From NCBI RefSeq assembly GCF_003337435.1, contig NZ_QPJS01000001.1:51451-115450 (forward strand): DNA of 64,000 nucleotides, in the 5' to 3' direction. Shown here piece by piece: positions 58,219 through 64,000 of this stretch. Origin of the DNA: Schleiferia thermophila (GTDB lineage: Bacteria > Bacteroidota > Bacteroidia > Flavobacteriales > Schleiferiaceae). The notes below the pieces were generated by a model that was given only the letters and a program-made list of their open reading frames with translations, had not been told where the DNA came from and did not search any database. Made by a program: the position numbers and the translations under genes. Numbering within the stretch: the stretch's first letter is position 1; each line of letters opens with the position of its first letter.

Positions 58219-59072
58219 ATGGTATACTGCTATCAATAATTGTAAAGTTTTGGAATTTCCTGGTAGTCAACTTTAATGTTTTTGCAACATTAGTTACAAT
58301 TATTACATTCCATTTTTCTAGTTGATTTTTTTAAAACAGTTAATTTCTCCTAATTTTTTTCTACTGGTATATCTATTATCCAAAAAAATAAGTGAAATAG
58401 GATATAGATTACTCATACTTCATATTTCTTTACTGCTTCTCGTTTCGGATTAAATTCATGCTATTAATAAATTGTCTTAAATTAAAAAGTTGAAAAAAGG
58501 TATTAATTTTTGGTATATAACCCCTTAAGGAAGGCTATTGCTATGGTTATTTAAAAATTGTGTTTGACATCATAACATCTTAATTGTTTACCTCCGAAGA
58601 AGCTTTAGTAGCACCTTCTTTGTCATACCAATAATCTAGCAGTACATTTTTCTTATGCCTCCAATACCAAAGGCAAAACAACAAAATTTAAAGCTTAAGA
58701 AAAATTACTTAGATTAAATATCTTAATGCATCCTTACCGGATAAATATATCATAATTACTCTAAGCACATGTATTTGCATTTATACTGTCAAAAGGTACT
58801 GTACTTTCCCAGGCGGTTAGTTCTTTTAGGTATATCGAATTAAAATTTAAAAGTAAAAAGTTTTTTTCTATAACATTACGTAAACCTCAGATTATAATAA
58901 TATTTGAATGTCAACTTACTAACCTTTACAGTGCTTTTAGAAATAATTATTTAATGACTTTTTAAAGTTAAAAATTTTCGTTTATTTTTGAGGCAGTATA
59001 TAAAAATACTGATTCATGGTTTTAAACTGATGATTGAAGATACAATAAGAATGAAGCAAATAAAGATAGTTA
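58219..59072. other. A+T-rich gene desert upstream of the CRISPR-Cas locus
   Basis: About 850 bases of strikingly A+T-rich sequence with frequent stops in all frames. I see no gene, tRNA, insertion sequence or stray CRISPR repeat. A plus-strand TATTTTTG at 58983-58990 is the only promoter-like box facing cas9. Confidence 0.7.
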
Positions 59073-59150
59073 AACAATAAAGCCCCACAGAAGTATGCGG
59101 GGCTTAAGAGTGTGTCACTCTTCGGCTTATAGCCTTGTTGTGATTCCTAA
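59073..59150 (-). ncRNA. tracrRNA of the type II-C CRISPR system
   Basis: On the minus strand, from about 59150, the anti-repeat AGGAATCACAAC pairs with GTTGTGATTTCCT at the start of the CRISPR repeat, with one bulged base. It is followed by three stem-loops: GGCT/AGCC (59124-59134), AAGAGTG/CACTCTT (59106-59122) and a 10-bp terminator hairpin (59077-59105, core GCCCC/GGGGC). A -7 box TATATTTG at 59161-59154 places the RNA start a few bases before the anti-repeat. The RNA would be about 75-80 nucleotides. It guides crRNA loading into Cas9 and lies divergently upstream of cas9. The ends are predictions. Confidence 0.9.
59077..59105 (-). terminator. Intrinsic terminator of tracrRNA
   Basis: AAGCCCC (59080-59086) pairs with GGGGCTT (59099-59105); inner GC, CG and AU pairs extend the stem to 10 bp around a 6-base loop. 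On the minus strand it is followed by TATTGTTT, a modest T-run. Confidence 0.8.
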
Positions 59151-59153
59151 GCG

Positions 59154-59161
59154 CAAATATA
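59154..59161 (-). promoter_or_regulatory. tracrRNA promoter -7 box (TATATTTG)
   Basis: TATATTTG on the minus strand matches TAnnTTTG and ends four bases before the predicted RNA start. No clear -33 TTG is present in the A+T-rich sequence upstream, which overlaps the cas9 5' region. Confidence 0.65.
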
Positions 59162-59185
59162 ATATAAAATTTAAAATTAAGTAAA

Positions 59186-62100
59186 ATGAAAATTTTAGGA
59201 CTTGACCTTGGGACCAATTCTATCGGTTGGGCAATCCGTGAAACTGACAGGGTATGCCGAAAAGAATATTCTAATTTATTCAAAAATAATTTATTAGACT
59301 TGGAAAATGAAATTGTAGATTATGGAGTGATTGTGTTTAAAAAAGGGGTTGGTAATGGTAAATCAGGCGAATTTTCGCTGGCTGCAGAAAGAAGAAAAAA
59401 CCGAAGTAAGCGAAGATTATACAATGCTAAGCGATACAGGAAATGGGAGTTACTTAAAGTTCTCATTGATAATAATTTGTGTCCGCTTACTATTGACGAA
59501 TTAAAACTATGGAGTGTTGGGGAATGGGTTGTAGAAAACGGAAAAAAGCGTAATAAAGGGAGAAAGTATCCGATGTCGGCTGATTTTTTAAGATGGCTGG
59601 CAATGGATTTTGATAAAATTGGAACTGAATTTACTGACGGAGAAAAACTTAAACCCGAATTTGAAAATCCTTATACGCTTAGGTGTTTTTTGTTGGAAAG
59701 GAAACGAGATGATAATCAAAAGACTAAATATCAGATAGGTCGGGCTTTGTATCACCTTGCTCAACGAAGGGGATTCAAGTCAAGTCGCAAAAGCGGGATG
59801 TCAACGTACGCAGAAAATAAAGAAATTGAACAAAAGAAAAATCTTGATTCTAGCTACAGTATTTCAAAGTATGCAATAGAAAAAATTCAGTCAGGAAGAT
59901 TTCGCGCAAGCGGTGTAATTCAAAGAAAATATTATGAAGAGGAATTTTTATGTATTTGTAAAACACAAGGATTGGAAGAAGAATTAACTAAAAAATTGTT
60001 CAATGCGGTCTATTATGTGCGTCCTTTAAGAAGTCAGAAAGGATTGGTTGGTAAATGTACTCTTGAAAAAAATAAAACTCGTATTCCAATCAGTCATCCT
60101 GTTTTTGAGGAATTTAGAGCATTGGCATATATAAACACGATTCAATGGAGGGTAACCGGAAGCAATAAGCCCTTTGAACCAATACCTATAGAACTTAAAA
60201 AGAAAATTCTTGAACAACTTTTTTTTAGAAAAAAAAGGAATGGTGAAATTGATACAAGAGGTTATTTTAGATTTGATGAAATCATAAAAGAATTTTCTGA
60301 AAATTTTAAATATGAGTTTAATTATGCCAAATATAAGGATAATAATCCGGAACTTTCTGAAAATAAAAAAATATCCGACCTACTTAAAGCAAATCCAAAT
60401 ATTACTGCTTGCCCTGTTATTGCGGGCTTGATGAATGTATTTTGGGAAAGTTGGAAAAATAAATTCATTACTGATGACAATAAGTTTGGAATTGATTGGA
60501 GTGGATTAAAGTTAGACTATACAGTTAAATACGGAAGAAAAAAAGGAGAGAAAAGACAGCTTGACTACGAAAGTATCTGGCATTTACTCTTTGATTATAT
60601 ATTAACAAAAGATGACATTGATAAACTAAGGATATTTTGTAATGATGTACTTGGGTGGAATAAAGAGAGAATAGACCTATTCGTTGATATTGGCTTATCT
60701 CAGGGCTATGGGTCATTGAGCAAAAACGCAATCAAGAAAATAATCCCTTATTTACAACAAGGTTTTATCTATTCAGAAGCGGTACTATTTGCAAATCTTG
60801 AAAAAGTACTAGGGCAAGAAAAATTTGTCTCAAATAAAGAAGACATTTTAAAAACTATCGCCGAAACAATTAAAGGTGTTGATATATATAAAGAAAAATT
60901 GCACATAGTAAATTCACTTATACAAAAATATTTTGGTGAAGTTGAATTTAAAAATGCAAAAGGTTTAGATGAAACAATAATAAAAAGTGCAGAACACGAA
61001 GTGATAAATAAATTGAAAGAGTACTTTGGTGAAAAAAATTGGAACATAAAATCCGAAACAGAAAAAAAAGAATATTATGAATTTGTACTTGATAAATACT
61101 TAACCTTTTTAGATGGAAAACAAAAACCTGAAGAAAAAGCATCTACACGTTTAAGAAGGAATCCAGAAATAGATTATTATTTATTACCCCGACTTGATGA
61201 GTGTGTAAAGAATATTTTATCAGAAAAATTTTCTGCATCTGATGAGGGGTTGAAACATTTATACCATCCATCAGATATTGATGTATATCCAAAAGCAAAG
61301 AATAAGCGCCTAGGCGATCCGGTCCCTCCGAGCAAGGGTTGGAAAAACCCAATGGCTATGCGTACAATGCATGAATTGAAAAAACTGATCAATTATTTAT
61401 TAGAAATTGGCAAGATTGATGAACAAACAAAAATTGTAGTCGAAATGGCACGCGAATTAAATGATGCAAATTTACGTTGGGCCATAAAAACATATCAAAA
61501 ACAAAGAGAAGAAGAAAATAAAGAATTTGCAAAAATTATATTGGGATTGGCTCAAGAGAAATATCCCAATTTAAATGAAAATGATGTTGATAATATTAAT
61601 AAAGTTCGCTTGTGGTGGGAGCAACTTCCAAATGGAGAAGAAATTTATAGGCAGGTAAAAGAATTAAAAGATTATGTATTGAAATATCGGTTGTGGAAAG
61701 AACAAAAATGCCAATGTATATATACAGGAAAATGGATTAACATAACGGATTTATTTGATGGTACAAAAGTTCAGTTTGAACATACTTTTCCATTAAGTGA
61801 TTCCTTTGATAATTCTCTTGCAAATCTTACCGTTTGTGATGCACACTATAATATGAATGTTAAGCAAGATCGCATTCCTACACAGTTAGAAAATTACAAC
61901 AAGGATGCCATTGGATATTCAGCCATTAAACCACGCCTCAAGAAATGGTTTATCAAAAGAGATACATTGAAAGAACGAATTGAAAATAATAAAGTCGAAA
62001 CAAAAAAAGCAATTAGAATTGGTAATATTGAGCGCAAAAACTATCTGATAAGGGAGCGTCATTTGTTGCAGTTCGAATTTGATTATTGGGATAAAAAGTT

Positions 62101-63499
62101 AAAAACCTTTACACTAAAAGAAATTCCTAATTGGTGGAAGAATAGTCAACTTATCGATACACAAATTATTACTAAATATTCTTCTGCATATTTGAAATCA
62201 TTGTTTACTAAAGTAGATGTTGTCAGAGCAAGACGAAATTCTGAAGACATACAAGATGGGACAGTAAACATTTTCAAAAAAATATATGGAATAAAAGGCG
62301 ATGAACAAAAAGATCGAGGCCGGCACAGTCATCATGCAATAGATGCAGCTGTACTCACATTAATTCCAAGTTCAACAAAACGAGAGGAAATAATAAAGCA
62401 ATATTTTAAAGAAAATAAATCAAAAAACAAATTTCACATGCTGCCCTATCAAAATTTTGATACTAACCATATTTTGCAAATAGAAAAAAATATAATCGTC
62501 AATCATATTGTTAAAGATAAGACACTAGTCCGAACAAAGAAAAAAGTTCGTAAAAGAGGATTGGTTCAATATACTTCGGAGGGCAAACCTATGATCATGC
62601 AAGGTAATAGTATACGTGGACAGTTGCATAAAGAAACTTTTTACGGTGCGGTTTTAGTACCGGAAAGAAATGAAAATGGATACATCATTAAGGAAAATGA
62701 TAAAGTTAAATTGAAAGAAAATGAAGTATGGATAGTATATAGGAAACCAATTCAAAATATTGATATTAATGAGGATATTATTGTTGATGAGTTACTCAAA
62801 AAACATATACAAAATCAAATTAATAAAGGTGTGAAGATTACAGCGGTTAAGGACTTTCGGGGTAAGCTTATTCGACATTTGAGATGTAGAGCAAAAGCAG
62901 GCAGAGGATATTTAACAAAGAAAAAAACAATTGAGTTGAAAAAAAATTCAAGTAATCCTAAAAAATTACATAAACAATTTGTATTGACGCAAAATGAGGA
63001 AAACTATTTGTATTTATTATATGAAAATAACGTTGATTCTAAGAAAATATGTCGTGAAGCCCGTATTGTCAGTTTATTTGAAATGCAACAGCTATTACGT
63101 GACGGTATTTCAATAAAAAAAATTTGGAAGGAAAATGAACTAAATCAATTACTTGGTTTACCTTTAAGGGCTATAATAAAAGTAGGTTACAAGGTAATAT
63201 TTTATGAAAAAAACAAGGAGGAATTGAAAGAACTTAAATCAAACGAATTGCAAAATAGAGTTTTCATTGTTTATAAATTTAATGAAATAGGTTCACCTTA
63301 TATTTATTTACAAAATCACATTGACGCAAGAATAGATGACGAATTTCAAAAACTTTCACATGGAAAAGATGGTTATACTGAATTTGATGTATCAAAATAT
63401 CAATATCGTTTAAAATTAAAAGCACGAAAATTAAATTGTGTTTTCGAACGAATTGATTTTGAAATTAAACCTGATGGTGAATTAATATGGAAATTTTAA
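59186..63499 (+). CDS. cas9: Cas9 endonuclease, type II-C
   Basis: The 1437-residue protein is a complete Cas9 of the large Bacteroidota II-C class. RuvC-I has LGLDLGTNSIGWA (catalytic D7). The arginine-rich bridge helix follows (ERRKNRSKRRLYNAKRYRK), then ALYHLAQRRGFKSSRK. RuvC-II has VVEMARE (E753). The HNH nuclease has VQFEHTFPLSDSFDN (H866; N889 lies 23 residues on, as N611 follows H588 in Neisseria Cas9). RuvC-III has HSHHAIDAAVL (H1050 and D1053). All cleavage residues are present. The C-terminal 300 residues should hold the PAM-interacting domain. The gene is much richer in A+T than its neighbours, a sign of transfer. No cas1 or cas2 follows; the array begins 103 bases later. Confidence 0.97.
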   Translation: MKILGLDLGTNSIGWAIRETDRVCRKEYSNLFKNNLLDLENEIVDYGVIVFKKGVGNGKSGEFSLAAERRKNRSKRRLYNAKRYRKWELLKVLIDNNLCPLTIDELKLWSVGEWVVENGKKRNKGRKYPMSADFLRWLAMDFDKIGTEFTDGEKLKPEFENPYTLRCFLLERKRDDNQKTKYQIGRALYHLAQRRGFKSSRKSGMSTYAENKEIEQKKNLDSSYSISKYAIEKIQSGRFRASGVIQRKYYEEEFLCICKTQGLEEELTKKLFNAVYYVRPLRSQKGLVGKCTLEKNKTRIPISHPVFEEFRALAYINTIQWRVTGSNKPFEPIPIELKKKILEQLFFRKKRNGEIDTRGYFRFDEIIKEFSENFKYEFNYAKYKDNNPELSENKKISDLLKANPNITACPVIAGLMNVFWESWKNKFITDDNKFGIDWSGLKLDYTVKYGRKKGEKRQLDYESIWHLLFDYILTKDDIDKLRIFCNDVLGWNKERIDLFVDIGLSQGYGSLSKNAIKKIIPYLQQGFIYSEAVLFANLEKVLGQEKFVSNKEDILKTIAETIKGVDIYKEKLHIVNSLIQKYFGEVEFKNAKGLDETIIKSAEHEVINKLKEYFGEKNWNIKSETEKKEYYEFVLDKYLTFLDGKQKPEEKASTRLRRNPEIDYYLLPRLDECVKNILSEKFSASDEGLKHLYHPSDIDVYPKAKNKRLGDPVPPSKGWKNPMAMRTMHELKKLINYLLEIGKIDEQTKIVVEMARELNDANLRWAIKTYQKQREEENKEFAKIILGLAQEKYPNLNENDVDNINKVRLWWEQLPNGEEIYRQVKELKDYVLKYRLWKEQKCQCIYTGKWINITDLFDGTKVQFEHTFPLSDSFDNSLANLTVCDAHYNMNVKQDRIPTQLENYNKDAIGYSAIKPRLKKWFIKRDTLKERIENNKVETKKAIRIGNIERKNYLIRERHLLQFEFDYWDKKLKTFTLKEIPNWWKNSQLIDTQIITKYSSAYLKSLFTKVDVVRARRNSEDIQDGTVNIFKKIYGIKGDEQKDRGRHSHHAIDAAVLTLIPSSTKREEIIKQYFKENKSKNKFHMLPYQNFDTNHILQIEKNIIVNHIVKDKTLVRTKKKVRKRGLVQYTSEGKPMIMQGNSIRGQLHKETFYGAVLVPERNENGYIIKENDKVKLKENEVWIVYRKPIQNIDINEDIIVDELLKKHIQNQINKGVKITAVKDFRGKLIRHLRCRAKAGRGYLTKKKTIELKKNSSNPKKLHKQFVLTQNEENYLYLLYENNVDSKKICREARIVSLFEMQQLLRDGISIKKIWKENELNQLLGLPLRAIIKVGYKVIFYEKNKEELKELKSNELQNRVFIVYKFNEIGSPYIYLQNHIDARIDDEFQKLSHGKDGYTEFDVSKYQYRLKLKARKLNCVFERIDFEIKPDGELIWKF

Positions 63500-63602
63500 A
63501 ACATATTTGTTTTCTTAAGGGATTAATTAAACATCAAATCTATTGTATAAAATGTTAAAATGTTATTGTCACAATATTCTATAAGGTACTTGGATTGTTA
63601 AA
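63500..63602. other. Spacer between cas9 and the CRISPR array
   Basis: This 103-base A+T-rich segment holds no gene and no TAnnTTTG promoter. A short palindrome ATTGT-C-ACAAT lies at 63565-63575. It may be the leader-distal flank of the array rather than a leader. Confidence 0.6.
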
Positions 63603-63648
63603 GTAATTACTTCCTTTCAATTTTTAGTATTTTTGGCTCATTGACATT
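63603..63648 (+). repeat. Degenerate first CRISPR repeat
   Basis: Positions 11-46 match the consensus exactly, but the first ten bases (GTAATTACTT) do not; with two preceding bases they form a perfect 12-base palindrome, AAGTAATTACTT (63601-63612). The tracrRNA-pairing half is thus lost while the -7 box (63628-63635) is kept. Confidence 0.85.
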
Positions 63649-63679
63649 CCATTTTTTTTCAAGTGCACTCATAGTTCTG

Positions 63680-63711
63680 TTGTGATTTCCTTTCAATTTT
63701 TAGTATTTTTG
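63680..63711 (+). promoter_or_regulatory. Promoter inside the CRISPR repeat (shown for repeat 2)
   Basis: TTG at 63680-63682, 21 bases, then TATTTTTG at 63704-63711 fit the Bacteroidota TTG-N17-23-TAnnTTTG promoter. The same arrangement recurs in repeats 3 (-7 box 63779-63786), 4 (63855-63862) and 5 (63931-63938), the last two as TACTTTTG. Transcription would begin near repeat position 37-40, just before each spacer. Confidence 0.6.
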
Positions 63712-64000
63712 GCTCATTGACATTTTAAAAGAACATAGCGGCATTATCGCTGTGTTGTGATTTCCTTTCAATTTTTAGTATTTTTGGCTCATTGACATTC
63801 AATTGGTAGGGATGATATAGTTGCCGGAAGTTGTGATTTCCTTTCAATTTTTAGTACTTTTGGCTCATTGACATTAATGAAGGCCTACATATCTTTGTTG
63901 TTCAAGTTGTGATTTCCTTTCAATTTTTAGTACTTTTGGCTCATTGACATTAAATAAATCCGAAACAGGATGATGTAAATCGTTGTGATTTCCTTTCAAT

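Larger units (their letters stand above)
63603..64000 (+). CRISPR. Type II-C CRISPR array (at least six repeats, continues past the window)
   Basis: Repeats of 46 bases start at 63603 (degenerate), 63679, 63754, 63830, 63906 and 63982 (cut at 64000). The consensus begins GTTGTGATTTCCTTTCAA and ends GGCTCATTGACATT. Spacers are 30 bases except the second, at 29; all five differ. Repeats 4 and 5 have C where 1-3 have T at position 28. The repeat start is complementary to the tracrRNA anti-repeat, so crRNAs read on the plus strand. Spacer targets cannot be judged without a search. Confidence 0.97.

Noticed and set aside
58219..59072. Search for hidden cas genes or stray repeats in the A+T-rich desert
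   Set aside because: All frames are broken by frequent stops and no segment resembles the repeat apart from the anti-repeat at 59137-59150.

Overview
The window is chromosomal DNA from a member of the Bacteroidota, perhaps of the Saprospirales/Chitinophagales type (inference). The visible evidence is type IX secretion C-terminal sorting domains, a DUF5686 outer-membrane protein, LpxK (lipid A, hence Gram-negative), mevalonate-pathway genes, zinc-free S14, S4 and L36, an str operon without tuf, and promoters of the Bacteroidota TTG...TAnnTTTG type with few Shine-Dalgarno sequences.

Layout. 1-10 kb: a truncated acyltransferase, recG, a secreted M43 metalloprotease, cinA, then a minus-strand block from lpxK down to a rhodanese lipoprotein and a DUF3365 haem-motif protein. 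9.7-16.9 kb: a lone receiver protein, a DUF5686 protein, a SulP transporter, a lamin-tail lipoprotein, an SdiA-regulated-like protein and an OprP-type porin. 16.9-20.1 kb: thrS-infC-rpmI-rplT, closed by a strong terminator. 20-25.4 kb: a structured non-coding stretch, mtaB, a family 5 solute-binding lipoprotein and an smpB-glycosyltransferase-membrane protein operon. 25.4-30 kb: an exonuclease/GIY-YIG fusion, an amidohydrolase and a membrane protein, bracketed by two inverted copies of a GC-rich palindromic element. 30-38 kb: a C1 peptidase, a LolD-like ATPase, dnaN, a phosphoesterase, mvaD, a mevalonate kinase, a UbiA prenyltransferase and a PiT-like membrane protein. 38.2-55.2 kb: the complete str-S10-spc-alpha cluster (rpsL to rplQ), with one good promoter upstream and one strong terminator at the end. 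55.8-58.2 kb: an ABC-2 exporter pair on the minus strand.

58.2-64 kb is an A+T-rich type II-C CRISPR-Cas locus. It has a roughly 0.9 kb gene desert, a tracrRNA on the minus strand, a divergent cas9 of 1437 codons with all catalytic residues, and a CRISPR array that starts 103 bases after cas9 and runs off the window. No cas1 or cas2 is present in the window. The tracrRNA anti-repeat pairs with the first 12-13 bases of the repeat, which fixes the crRNA strand as plus.

The most interesting observation is that each intact 46-base repeat contains a full match to the Bacteroidota promoter: TTG at repeat positions 2-4, 21 bases, then TATTTTTG or TACTTTTG at positions 26-33. The only difference between repeat variants falls on a free (n) position of that box. 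Each spacer may therefore be transcribed from its own repeat, as known for Neisseria II-C, but using the lineage-specific promoter. The first repeat has lost its 5' half (the tracrRNA-pairing part) yet keeps the -7 box, as this model allows.
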